Shown here piece by piece: positions 8,707 through 17,359 of a stretch of DNA of 64,000 nt. Every line of letters starts with the position of its first letter. Position 1 is the stretch's first letter. The notes under the pieces were generated by a model. That model saw nothing but the letters and a program-made list of their open reading frames with translations, was not told where the DNA came from and ran no database searches. Origin of the DNA: Segniliparus rugosus ATCC BAA-974 (GTDB lineage: Bacteria; Actinomycetota; Actinomycetes; Mycobacteriales; Mycobacteriaceae); assembly GCF_000185725.2 (NCBI RefSeq), contig NZ_KI391953.1, forward strand, positions 372,001 to 436,000. Direction: 5' to 3'. The translations under genes were made by a program, and so were the position numbers.

Positions 8707-9624
8707 TCAGGCGGCTCGCTTGTTCTGCTCGTTGGCGACTTCCGCCATGCGCTCCTTGCTCTTCGGCGAGACATGGGCCGAGTAGCCATCGTTGGGGTGG
8801 CAGCCGAGGCGGCCGGACTCCGGATCGTCGAGCACTTCGAACGCCTTCAGATCGCCCTCGTCGAGGGAGAAGTCGAAGATGTCGAAGTTCTCGGCGAGGC
8901 GACGGGAGGAGCTGGTCTTGGGAATGACGACGTGGCCGAGCTCCACGTGCCAGCGCAGGATGACCTGCGCGATGCTCTTGCCGTGCTTGTCGGCGATTGC
9001 GGCGAGGTGCGGATTGTCGAGCAACCCGATCCCCTGGGCGAGCGGGCTCCACGCCTGCGTGACGACGCCGTGGCGGGCGTTCGCCTCTTTCAGCTGGGAC
9101 TGCTGGAAATACGGATGCAGCTCCACCTGGTTGATCGCAGGGGCGACCCCGGTCGCGTCGATAACTTCATGAAGGTGGTCTGATTCGAAATTCGCCACCC
9201 CGATGGAGCGGGCCAAACCGGACTCTTGGACCTGGACGAGACCTTTCCATGCGTCCACGTATTTCCCAAGCTGGGGAACCGGCCAGTGGATGAGGAAAAG
9301 GTCGACATAGTCGGTTTGCAATTCGACAAGGCTGCGCTGGAGGCTTCCGGTGACGTCGTCGAAATCTTCGAACCAAACTTTTGTCGTGATGAAAACGTCT
9401 TCCCGGCTGACGCCGGATTGGGCGATACCTTGTCCGACGCCCCGCTCGTTGCCGTATTTCGAAGCGGTGTCGATGTGGCGGTAGCCCATGTGGAGGGCGT
9501 CTTTGACGACTTCGCGAGTGTCTTCGTCCGACATTTTGGCGACTCCGAGGCCAACCTGGGGGATAGCGGCGCCGTCATGAAGCTCTACCGCAGGAGCAGG
9601 CTGATATTCCTTGAGCAGTTTCAT
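8707..9624 (-). CDS. Aldo/keto reductase
   Basis: A 305-residue NADPH-dependent (beta/alpha)8 oxidoreductase, probably of the AKR5/2,5-diketogluconate reductase group. It reduces aldehydes or ketones in the cytoplasm. The catalytic tetrad is visible: Asp52 and Tyr57 in HIDTASKYGNE, Lys82 in TTKVW, and His113 in LIHWP. The cofactor segment VIPKTSSSRRLAENFDIFDF is also intact. The substrate is unknown. Several TGTGTCG/CGACACA palindromes upstream suggest dedicated repression, and a perfect hairpin lies downstream. Confidence 0.9.
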   Translation of the reverse strand: MKLLKEYQPAPAVELHDGAAIPQVGLGVAKMSDEDTREVVKDALHMGYRHIDTASKYGNERGVGQGIAQSGVSREDVFITTKVWFEDFDDVTGSLQRSLVELQTDYVDLFLIHWPVPQLGKYVDAWKGLVQVQESGLARSIGVANFESDHLHEVIDATGVAPAINQVELHPYFQQSQLKEANARHGVVTQAWSPLAQGIGLLDNPHLAAIADKHGKSIAQVILRWHVELGHVVIPKTSSSRRLAENFDIFDFSLDEGDLKAFEVLDDPESGRLGCHPNDGYSAHVSPKSKERMAEVANEQNKRAA

Positions 9625-9686
9625 GAGTCTTTCATCCTCTTATCTACCAAATTCGTCTTGTTGCGACTCGTCTTTGTTCTGTGAAA

Positions 9687-9756
9687 TGTGTCGACACAGC
9701 GCTGTGTCGCGGCGAGGCACAGGCTCTGCGTTGCGACGACACAAGCTCTGTGTCGT
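9687..9756. promoter_or_regulatory. TGTGTCG / CGACACA operator cluster
   Basis: The 7-mer TGTGTCG or its complement occurs five times: 9687-9693, 9692-9698, 9703-9709, 9737-9743 and 9749-9755. CGACACAGCGCTGTGTCG (9692-9709) is an 18-bp perfect palindrome, and ACGACACA-agctc-TGTGTCGT (9736-9756) is a second one. It lies 60-130 bases upstream of the aldo/keto reductase start, so it is likely a repressor or activator site. Confidence 0.65.
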
Positions 9757-9947
9757 GCTCCGAGCCTAGGGTGGCTCACACGGCAAATCTAGCCCGTGTG
9801 AAAAAGCGCACAGGGGGCGAAGCGTCTCGTTTTTGGGCGCGCCAATGTAGAGCATCCGACTCGGAATGTCGCGCTATGGACTCAGTTTTGACGAAATTTG
9901 TTGCCCCATTCACGTATTCAGATATTCGGTCCTCAGATGAATTTTTG

Positions 9948-9982
9948 CATATTCCATATGCGCATAAGCGCATGTGAATATG
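9948..9982. repeat. AT-rich imperfect inverted repeat
   Basis: CATATT-c-CATATGCGC, loop ATAA, GCGCATGTG-AATATG: 15 paired positions with one mismatch and one bulged C. It is set in sequence much richer in A and T than the rest of the window. It may be an upstream regulatory site or a remnant of transferred DNA. Confidence 0.4.
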
Positions 9983-9996
9983 TCAAATCCGTGCGG

Positions 9997-10024
9997 CTCC
10001 CCCGCAGCGAGAGCTGCGGGGGAG
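9997..10024 (-). terminator. Terminator of the second arabinosyltransferase gene
   Basis: CTCCCCCGCAGC and its exact complement GCTGCGGGGGAG pair around a GAGA loop (12-bp stem) immediately after the leftward stop codon at 10025. No T-run follows. Confidence 0.7.
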
Positions 10025-13000
10025 TTACTCGTCTTCGTCTTTGCCGTACATGGTGTACATAGGGCCTGAGCTGTAAAGACCGCTGTGTTCGACGAAGCCG
10101 ATCTCAAGTTGCGCGGGCACGGCTTCTGGCACGTACGGGGTGTATCGCTGCAACGAGCCCCAGTCCATGTCGGGCCTGCCTGCGAGGTAGGTGGCCAAGG
10201 TGGTCGGCGAAAGGAGGCGCTGAGTGACGCCGATCGGTCCGCCGAACCGCGAGCTCATCCACCGCTCGCTGTTCATCTTAGTACCGCCGTGGTCGGGGGT
10301 GATGCGCCATTTGGGGACTTCGAACATCCCGTCGCGCACCCGGATCGGGTGCTGGCACGGGAACTGGAAGAACACTTGCCAGTCGATGAGGGCGGGTTGG
10401 TCGCCGACGAGGTCCTGCAGCGTGCGCAGCACAGGAACGCGTGGCGGGGTGAACGCCATCCACTGGTCCGGGGCGGTGGAAAGGTCGGAGACGCGCAGCC
10501 GGACCGCGTCCGCGTCGGCGGGGAGCGACGCGCGGGGGTAGCGCAAGTTCCGCCAGGCGAAGCTCGGCCCGATGTCGTAGAGCTTGGTCGCTCCGAGCGG
10601 GGCGACCGTCCCGTCCGGCCCGGTGCGGCCGTACTCCAGCACGAGCTGATCGGACTCCGGGCCGCTCGGCACGCCGTTCATGCCGAGTCCTGCGATCTGG
10701 CCCGCCGCGGAAAGCGCGATGAGCGGCCGGTCGGGGGAGGCGGGGGGCAGTTGGTACCAGCCGGTGGTGACGCTGGTCGGCACGTTCACCCCATAGCTGC
10801 CGAGCACGGGGACGGCGTGCGCGTCGAGGCCGAAGGGGAGCGGGACCTCGCCTTTCGGGACTGGTTGCGCGGTGGGCTCCGGCTCGTCGGGGCTGATGTC
10901 GGTGTAGTCGGTGAAGGTGGTGGTGAGCTTTTTCCAGAAGTGGTCGGGGTCGGAGCCGAATTGCGTCGGCTCGCTCCCGCGCAGCGCCTGGCGCGGGTCT
11001 TCGCCGTTCAACGGGCGCAGGAGGCCCTGATTGGGATCCTCCTCGACCAGCACGTCGTTCGCGAGCGCGCAGCCGTCCCCTGCCGTGACGAATTTGAGGT
11101 TGGATTTCGCCCAGGAGAAGCTGTGCCGCTGCGCGTATGCCCCTTTGGCGAAAGAGAGCAGGATGAAAAGGACCATCGCGAAGGAGACGGCGGGCAGGCT
11201 CCATGCCCAGAAGCCGCCCCGGCGAGCGTCGCGCTCGCCTTCGGGCGAGCTTCGGAGCTGCTGCCAAAAGGCGAGCAGAGCCACGGCGACGGCGAGCGCC
11301 AGGACGAGGTCGGCGATCTGGTAGCCGCCGATCACCGGCGGGCGGTCCCACCACGGCACGCCCCAGGAGGAGACGTACCACCACTGGTTCAGGCCGGTCA
11401 TGGCGACGGCGAGGACGAAGAGCGCCGAGGCGGCGAAGTAGATCCTGGCCTGGCGGCGGGCGATGACCGAGGGGCCGACTGCCGAGGCGGCGAACGCGGC
11501 GATGGCCCCCGCGATGCCCGCGTAGATGCCGAAGTGGTGCGTCCACTTGGTCGGCGTGAAGGTCATGCAGAATATGGTCCCGACGAAGATCCCGACCAGG
11601 CGGACGGCGGGGCCCCGTGCCAGCCCGCCGAGATGGCGGTGGCGCAGCAGGACGAGCGCGGCGGTCACCAGGCAAAGGAAGGCGATCAGCACGCCGAAGC
11701 GCCGGGCGAGCGACCCGTCGGCGGTGGGCAGCATGAGGTAGTAGTACCGCAGCAGCTCCTCGTACCAGGCGCGGTTCGGCCCGATCGTGGTCTTCACGTG
11801 GAAATTGCCTTCGATGACCCCGGCGAGGCTCTGGTTCCAGAACACCACGGGGATGACGAGGGTGCCCGCCGCGAGAACGGGGGACAATACGGCGAGCCAG
11901 CCCTGCCAGCCGCCTCCGACCAGCTTGGCCCGCGCCGCAAACCGGCGCAAGCACTGCCGGACTCCAACCAGCAACGCGGCGGCGGCGATGAGGCCGCCGG
12001 GCGCGGCCCCGAGGCAGAACGAGGCGATGATGACGGCGGCAGCCGTGGGCAAGAGCCGCCCGGTGGCGATGGTCCGCTCGATGGAGCACCAGGTGAGCAG
12101 GGCTCCGAGGGCGACGACGGGCTCCGGGCGCAGCCCGTTCGCGTAGGCGAGCCACAGGGAGAGGAAGACCCCGGCGGCGGCCCACGGCGCGGCTGGCGTG
12201 CGGCGGGCGAGGCGGCCGAGGCGGGGGATGACCTCTTTGCTGATGGTGAACCAGCAGGCCAGTGCGATCAGCAGCTGCGGAAGGCGCATGACCGGCGCGG
12301 CGGTGGAGAGCTGCGCGAGCCAGGAGCAGACCTGGTAGTACCAGGTGACGGGGTTCTCGGCCACGCCGAACCAGCGGTGGTAGCTCACCATGTACCCGGC
12401 TTCGGGGCTGACCACTTCCCAAGTCAGCTGATAACCGTCGTCGGAGGTGTTCGAGCCGATCATGAGCCAGAGCGCGAGCACGCCGACGACGACCGCGTCC
12501 ACCAGGCTGATCCGCCACCACCCTGGCGGGAAGAAGCGCCGGTGCCGACGGCCGTCGAGCCCGTCGAACCGCGCGAGCGCGACAAGGGCGAGGGCCGTCG
12601 CCGCGAAGCCGAGGAGGGCGACCCCGAGCCGCAGATCGGTGGCGACCGTGTTGAACCTGGTGTCGATCAGGAAATACGCGTGCAGCCCTTCGGGGGCGGG
12701 GCCCTGCAGGTCGGTGAACACGCCGACGATCTGCGGGCGCAGGAGCGGGTCGGGGACGTCGTGCACGAGCGGCTGCGCGCCGACCCCGGTGATGCGCACC
12801 ACGGTGTGCTTGGCGTCGGCCTGGACCTCGATCCGGCAGTTGGGGTTGTCCTGCTGCGCGCGCGGGACGACCAGCAGCGGCACCGCGCGCACCGAGGCGA
12901 CGAGAGAGTCACGGTCCGCCGAGACGTAGAGGGCGTTGACCTTGTTGTTCTTGCCCCGGACCGGAGCGGTGGACACCAGGTTGCCGCCTTCGGCCGGCAG

Positions 13001-13258
13001 CTGCTGCGCGAGGGAGCAGGGGACTGCGATCCGGAGGTCTTCGGCGACGAACGAGTCGAGCGGCGCGGTGACGTTGTTCAGGACGCCGTTCTGCGGCCAA
13101 TCGACCGCGACCGTTCGCTGGTTGAGCGGCAGGATCGGGGAGAGGACGGCGCAGAGGAAGGCGAGGAGTCCGGCGACGATGGCGACCCAGCGCCAAGCGG
13201 GCACCCACGCGGGCGGCTTCCAGCCTTCCGGGACACGCCCGGACCAGGCGTTAGACAC
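10025..13258 (-). CDS. Emb-family arabinosyltransferase (second gene of the pair)
   Basis: Membrane GT-C enzyme that adds arabinofuranose from decaprenyl-phosphoryl-arabinose to arabinogalactan or lipoarabinomannan. From GTG 13258 it has 1077 residues; mycobacterial Emb proteins have about 1094-1098. AAGGAGG lies 8 bases upstream, which decides this start over an ATG 48 bases earlier. Visible features are an N-terminal membrane helix, the catalytic SDDGY in the first long loop (about residue 273), AGYMVSYHRWFG (the ethambutol-resistance-determining region, with Met at the position of EmbB Met306), FTPTKWTHHFG, and a large C-terminal carbohydrate-binding part. The Met/KWTHHFG pattern is more EmbB/EmbC-like than that of its neighbour. 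Likely co-transcribed with the upstream copy, 159 bases away. Confidence 0.92.
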   Translation of the reverse strand: MSNAWSGRVPEGWKPPAWVPAWRWVAIVAGLLAFLCAVLSPILPLNQRTVAVDWPQNGVLNNVTAPLDSFVAEDLRIAVPCSLAQQLPAEGGNLVSTAPVRGKNNKVNALYVSADRDSLVASVRAVPLLVVPRAQQDNPNCRIEVQADAKHTVVRITGVGAQPLVHDVPDPLLRPQIVGVFTDLQGPAPEGLHAYFLIDTRFNTVATDLRLGVALLGFAATALALVALARFDGLDGRRHRRFFPPGWWRISLVDAVVVGVLALWLMIGSNTSDDGYQLTWEVVSPEAGYMVSYHRWFGVAENPVTWYYQVCSWLAQLSTAAPVMRLPQLLIALACWFTISKEVIPRLGRLARRTPAAPWAAAGVFLSLWLAYANGLRPEPVVALGALLTWCSIERTIATGRLLPTAAAVIIASFCLGAAPGGLIAAAALLVGVRQCLRRFAARAKLVGGGWQGWLAVLSPVLAAGTLVIPVVFWNQSLAGVIEGNFHVKTTIGPNRAWYEELLRYYYLMLPTADGSLARRFGVLIAFLCLVTAALVLLRHRHLGGLARGPAVRLVGIFVGTIFCMTFTPTKWTHHFGIYAGIAGAIAAFAASAVGPSVIARRQARIYFAASALFVLAVAMTGLNQWWYVSSWGVPWWDRPPVIGGYQIADLVLALAVAVALLAFWQQLRSSPEGERDARRGGFWAWSLPAVSFAMVLFILLSFAKGAYAQRHSFSWAKSNLKFVTAGDGCALANDVLVEEDPNQGLLRPLNGEDPRQALRGSEPTQFGSDPDHFWKKLTTTFTDYTDISPDEPEPTAQPVPKGEVPLPFGLDAHAVPVLGSYGVNVPTSVTTGWYQLPPASPDRPLIALSAAGQIAGLGMNGVPSGPESDQLVLEYGRTGPDGTVAPLGATKLYDIGPSFAWRNLRYPRASLPADADAVRLRVSDLSTAPDQWMAFTPPRVPVLRTLQDLVGDQPALIDWQVFFQFPCQHPIRVRDGMFEVPKWRITPDHGGTKMNSERWMSSRFGGPIGVTQRLLSPTTLATYLAGRPDMDWGSLQRYTPYVPEAVPAQLEIGFVEHSGLYSSGPMYTMYGKDEDE

Positions 13259-13417
13259 AGCGGGAACCTCCTTGAGAGCCCAGCGGAACAAACGGATGGG
13301 ATGCAAGGCGGCGAGGCGCGGAGCGTCTTGGGCGGCGGGGCGTGTCGGAGCGCTCCGCCGACGCGGCAGATCGTTCGGGGGTGCCTCCCGCCTGCGGGGG
13401 GTTGGGCGCTGGGATCA

Positions 13418-16400
13418 TCAGGGCAGCTCCAATGGTTGGGACGGCCCTGGCCGCCACCAGCCGCTGCGCACAGCCTCGCCGGTGGTGATCGTCGCAGGCA
13501 CGGCGTTCTTCGGGATCAGCGTGTAGCGCTGCGCCGAGCCCCAGTCCCGCCGCCAGTCATCCCGGAAATACGTGGGGACGGTCGTGGGGGTGAGGAGCGC
13601 GTCGACCATGGCGAGCGGCCCGCCGCCGGGATCGTTCTGCCAGCTGAAGGAAGCCGTCCCGGCGAGACGGTGCTCGGGCAGGATGCGCCACTTCGGCAGC
13701 TCGGCGACGCCGTCGCGAACGGCGAAGGGGTGCTGGCAGGGGAATTGCGCGGCGGCGGCGAAGTCGAGGAGCACGGGATCGGCGGAGCCGATGAGCTGCT
13801 GCAACGTGACCAGATGCGGCAGCCGGGGCGGGGTGACCGCGACCCATTGGTCCTGTTGCAGGTTGTCGTCCTTGACGACGACGCGGACCAGGGTGGAGCC
13901 TGCGGGGATCTCCGAGACGGGCAGGCGCAGGTTGCGCCACGGGAAGCTCGTGGTCGGATCGACCGGGTCGATGGGCGGCTTTGCGCCGGTGGGGACGACG
14001 CCGCCGGCGGAGCGCGCGCCGAACTCGAAGGCGACGCTTTGGCCGTAGATCGGGGCTCCGCTCAGGTAGGTGGAGAAGATGTGCCCCGCAGCGCTCATGA
14101 CCAGGAGCGGGGTGTCCGCCGCCAGGTCGCCGATCTCGTACCAGCCGCTGACGAGGTCGGCCTCCCCGGTGTTGTAGCCGTAACTGCCGAGCACGGGAGT
14201 GCCGGGCTTGAGGCCGAAGGGCAGCTCGATGGACTGGGTGATGGTGCTGTACCCGGCGTTCGAGCCCGCGTCCTGGCCTTCGATGGGCACCGGCTCGGAG
14301 CCGGAGTGATTGACGTGCGCGGTGCCCGGCGCGGTGCTGTCGCCGATCGCGGGCACTTCGTCGGGGAGGCCTTTGGGGGTGAACCCTTCCGAGCGGACCG
14401 CGCCGAGCGCGGTTTTCGGGTCGGCTCCGTCCGCCGGGCGGAGCATCCCCGCGTTGGGGTCGGCCTCGGCGAGCACGGCTTCGGCGAGCTCGCAGCCGCC
14501 AGCCGCCGCGCGCAGATTGCCGGTCAGCAGGCTGTACGCGGGGTAGCGCGACGCGGCGGCTGCGGCGAAGCTGACCAGCTCGACCGCCACGAGTCCGATG
14601 CTGATCCACAGCAGCGGTCCTTCGGCGAGCGGTCGCAGCGCTTTGTGCCAGGCGGGCGGCTGTCGGCCGGGCGCGTCGGTTTTCGGCCGCGCGTAGTCCC
14701 GGCTCAGGTACAGCACGCCTGCGACGGAGCCGAAGAACAGGAAGAAGAGCAGCAGCAGCGAGTTTAAGGGATGCGTGCCGAGGAACGGCCGCGCGTAGTA
14801 GGCGGGGGCTCCGAATCCTTGGATCCAGAACCAGCCGTTCTTCCCCGCCGAGGTGAGCGCGACCAAGAAGAACGCGGCGGAGGCGATCAGCGCCGAGACG
14901 AACGGGCTGCGTTTCGAGTATTGCGCGGCCAGGGCGGTCGCCGCTGCGGCGAGGACCGCGCCGAACGCGGCGAAGACTCCGAAATGCTCGGGCCATTTGT
15001 ACGGGACGAAGCTGAGGAGCAGCATCGTGAGGAAGGTCGCGGAGACCAGCCGCCAGAGCGGGAGCTGGCGCACGTCGGGGATCTTGCGCAGCGAGAGCGC
15101 GAAGACGACGACGCCGAGGCAGAGCAGCATGGCGAGCAACGGCCATCGTCTGGCGATGGAGCCTTCCGGGCTGTAGGCGAGCAGCGCGTTCCACCGCAGG
15201 AACTCCTCGTTCCAGCCCGCCGTGGTGTCCACGGCGTAGCGGATCCGGACCGACTCGAGGACGCCCGCGAAGGTCTGCTGCGAGAAGATCACCGCGAGCA
15301 CGACGAGCCCGGAAGCCGCGATGAGGCCGACGTCGGGCAACGCGAACGGGCGCAGCCTGCGCACGACGGCGGGGGCGGCGGCGAGGAGCACCGAGGTGGC
15401 GGCGACGCCTTGCGGGGCGAGCGCTTGGGTGAACGCGGCGACGAGCACCGCGAGCGCGGCGAGCCGGGCGACGCCCTCGTCCTCGGCGATGGCGCGCTCG
15501 GCGAGGCACCACGTCGCGATGGCCCCGAGCGCGATGAGCGCCTCCGGCCGCAGCCCGGAGCAGAACGGCAGCCAGAACGCGAGGAGCGCCGCCGCCGCGG
15601 TCGGCGCGGCGAGCGGATGCCCGGCGATGGTCTGGCCCAGCTTGGGCAGGACCACGCGGGAGATCAGCCACCAGGCGGCGAGCCCGACCGCGACGGAGAT
15701 CAGGCGCAGCCACACCCCGTGGCCGGTGACCCTGGTGGCGAGGGAGAGGACTCGCTCGTACCAGTCGAACGGGGCCTCGACCGCGCCGAAGTACCGGTAG
15801 TAGTTGGCGAGGTAGCCGGTGTCGTGCGCGGCGCGTCCGATGACGGTGAGGTAGCCGTCGTCCGCGCTGTACGCGCCGAGCCAGTTCCACACGAGCAAGA
15901 CCCCGGCGACGGCGGCGTCGAGCGCCTTGGGTTTCGGCAGCCGGAACCGAGGCTTCCCCGGTTTCCGGCTCAGGAGCAGCGCCGCGGCCAGCGATCCGAC
16001 CGCCAGGACGACCGCCAGGACTTTCAGCGCGGTCGGGGCCACCGCGAACCGGGTGTCGATTTGCGCGTCGAGCACGGGCGGCTGGGGGAGCGCGCCTGAC
16101 ACATCGGTGAAGACGCCGCTGAACTCCGGCCGGTAGTGCGGCTTGACGACGGCCTTGGTCTGGCCCGCGCTCGGGGGGAGCCCGACGAATTCCGCGCCGA
16201 CTTCGACCGGGTTGGCCCAGACGTGGATGTGGTCGCATTGCTCGGAGCCCACCGCCGCGCGCGGGACCGAGGCCAAGAACTGGCCGTGCGAGGTGACCTG
16301 GACTTGGTCGGGGAACGCCTGCACGAAAAGCGCGCGCCCCTGGGCTCCTTCGCCGTCTTTCGGCGCGGTGGAGAGCAGCACGCCGCCAGCGGGCGGGAGC

Positions 16401-16666
16401 TTGGCGACGGCGGCGCAGGGGATCGTCGCGTCCAGGCTCAACGGCATGATCGCAGCGAGCGGGGCGGTGACGTTGTTGCCGCCCTCGGCCTTCCACGACT
16501 CGCCGCCCCAGGAGAGCGAAGCGGTCCGCTGCGTGACGGGCAGGAAAGGCACGAGCAGCGAGCACAGGACGCTGACGAGGGTCAGCGCGAGGACGATGAG
16601 CGGTCTTCGGGCCGCGTGGCCAGGCTTTTTGCCAGCTGCCGTCGTTGGTCCCTCGGAAGATCGCAC
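13418..16666 (-). CDS. Emb-family arabinosyltransferase (first gene of the pair)
   Basis: A 1082-residue paralogue of the next gene, with the same GT-C layout: N-terminal helix (RPLIVLALTLVSVLCSLLVP), catalytic ADDGY at about residue 268, then many membrane helices and a long extracytoplasmic C-terminal domain. It is the more divergent copy. The resistance-region motif reads TGYLANYYRYFG, with Leu where EmbB has Met306, and the KWTHHFG motif is replaced by YKWPEHFG. The start is taken as GTG 16666, because the frame continues upstream through unrelated sequence. It probably plays the EmbA-like role in an Emb heterodimer; that is inference. Divergent from the DUF4279 gene across a repeat-rich gap. 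Confidence 0.92.
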   Translation of the reverse strand: MRSSEGPTTAAGKKPGHAARRPLIVLALTLVSVLCSLLVPFLPVTQRTASLSWGGESWKAEGGNNVTAPLAAIMPLSLDATIPCAAVAKLPPAGGVLLSTAPKDGEGAQGRALFVQAFPDQVQVTSHGQFLASVPRAAVGSEQCDHIHVWANPVEVGAEFVGLPPSAGQTKAVVKPHYRPEFSGVFTDVSGALPQPPVLDAQIDTRFAVAPTALKVLAVVLAVGSLAAALLLSRKPGKPRFRLPKPKALDAAVAGVLLVWNWLGAYSADDGYLTVIGRAAHDTGYLANYYRYFGAVEAPFDWYERVLSLATRVTGHGVWLRLISVAVGLAAWWLISRVVLPKLGQTIAGHPLAAPTAAAALLAFWLPFCSGLRPEALIALGAIATWCLAERAIAEDEGVARLAALAVLVAAFTQALAPQGVAATSVLLAAAPAVVRRLRPFALPDVGLIAASGLVVLAVIFSQQTFAGVLESVRIRYAVDTTAGWNEEFLRWNALLAYSPEGSIARRWPLLAMLLCLGVVVFALSLRKIPDVRQLPLWRLVSATFLTMLLLSFVPYKWPEHFGVFAAFGAVLAAAATALAAQYSKRSPFVSALIASAAFFLVALTSAGKNGWFWIQGFGAPAYYARPFLGTHPLNSLLLLFFLFFGSVAGVLYLSRDYARPKTDAPGRQPPAWHKALRPLAEGPLLWISIGLVAVELVSFAAAAASRYPAYSLLTGNLRAAAGGCELAEAVLAEADPNAGMLRPADGADPKTALGAVRSEGFTPKGLPDEVPAIGDSTAPGTAHVNHSGSEPVPIEGQDAGSNAGYSTITQSIELPFGLKPGTPVLGSYGYNTGEADLVSGWYEIGDLAADTPLLVMSAAGHIFSTYLSGAPIYGQSVAFEFGARSAGGVVPTGAKPPIDPVDPTTSFPWRNLRLPVSEIPAGSTLVRVVVKDDNLQQDQWVAVTPPRLPHLVTLQQLIGSADPVLLDFAAAAQFPCQHPFAVRDGVAELPKWRILPEHRLAGTASFSWQNDPGGGPLAMVDALLTPTTVPTYFRDDWRRDWGSAQRYTLIPKNAVPATITTGEAVRSGWWRPGPSQPLELP

Positions 16667-16747
16667 GGAAGCACATCCTAAGGCGCCAAGCTGAGCGTTC
16701 CGCCCCTGACGCGCGACCGGACCTGGGCGCGCGGGCTGCGGGGGCGG

Positions 16748-16840
16748 TTCGTCGGGGGCGGTCCGCCCCGAGAAATGTTTGCTTTCCCTCCCGACGTGTG
16801 CGAGCCTGCCACGTGTGCGAGGACGATTCGTCGGGGGCGG
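16748..16840. repeat. Two families of direct repeats in the emb/DUF4279 promoter gap
   Basis: TTCGTCGGGGGCGG occurs exactly at 16748-16761 and 16827-16840. ACGTGTGCGAG occurs exactly at 16794-16804 and 16811-16821 (17 bp apart). GGGGCGG-t-CCGCCCC is a palindrome at 16755-16769. All lie between the divergent starts at 16666 and 16847, so they may be regulator sites for the arabinosyltransferase operon. Confidence 0.5.
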
Positions 16841-16846
16841 GCGGCA

Positions 16847-17260
16847 ATGACCGCCAAGGCCGATCTGGAGGGCTGGGCCACCACGATCCGCGCGATGGTC
16901 GTCGTGACGGGATCCTTCGACCCCGCCGTCTTCACGCGCGCGGCCTCCCTCGTCCCGACGCGCACGTGGCGGGCGGGGGATCCGCGCTCCCCGCGCCTGC
17001 CGTTCGGCTGCGACGGATGGAAGATCGACCTCGGCGAGCGCCGTGCGGCGCACCTGGAAGCGGAAGCCGACCGGCTGTTCGCGGCGCTGTCCCCGTCGGG
17101 CGACGCGTTCCGAGCGGCGGTGGGGTCGATGGGCTTGAGCGCGCAGGCGGCGTTCGCGGTGTTCGTCGATGGCCGACAGCGCCCGTCGGTCGGGCTGCGA
17201 TCCGATCAGATCGCGCGGCTCGCCGAACTCGGCATGGGGCTCGACGTCGACGTCGTATAG
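16847..17260 (+). CDS. DUF4279-domain protein
   Basis: A small cytoplasmic protein of 137 residues. The pattern matches DUF4279: an early GSFDPAVFTRAASLVPTRTW segment with a following GDPR, a central DGWKIDL, and a C-terminal RSDQIARLAELGMGLDVDVV. Members are of unknown function and often found next to toxin/immunity or regulatory genes. Here it stands alone between the divergent emb pair and mgtA. ATG 16847 gives the usual family length; the ribosome binding site is weak. Confidence 0.65.
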   Translation: MTAKADLEGWATTIRAMVVVTGSFDPAVFTRAASLVPTRTWRAGDPRSPRLPFGCDGWKIDLGERRAAHLEAEADRLFAALSPSGDAFRAAVGSMGLSAQAAFAVFVDGRQRPSVGLRSDQIARLAELGMGLDVDVV

Positions 17261-17359
17261 CCCCGGCCCTGCGCTTCGCCACGTGAAGTTCTCTTCGGGT
17301 TCACCGGCGCGACGGGCGCAGCTCCGCCTGCTGCAAGATCGCTGGGCACAATCAGAAGT

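Larger units (their letters stand above)
9625..10024. other. 400-bp gene-free region
   Basis: I find no convincing gene here. The stretch holds the TGTGTCG palindromes (9687-9756), an unusually AT-rich segment (roughly 9860-9990) with a long imperfect inverted repeat, and the terminator hairpin of the arabinosyltransferase gene at its right end. It must contain the promoter of the leftward aldo/keto reductase gene. Confidence 0.6.

Noticed and set aside
10085-14767. A very long open frame on the plus strand opposite the arabinosyltransferase genes
   Set aside because: It has no recognisable domain and is rich in Arg/Gly/Glu/Ala, as expected for an antisense frame in GC-rich DNA; it also runs across the end of one emb gene into the next.
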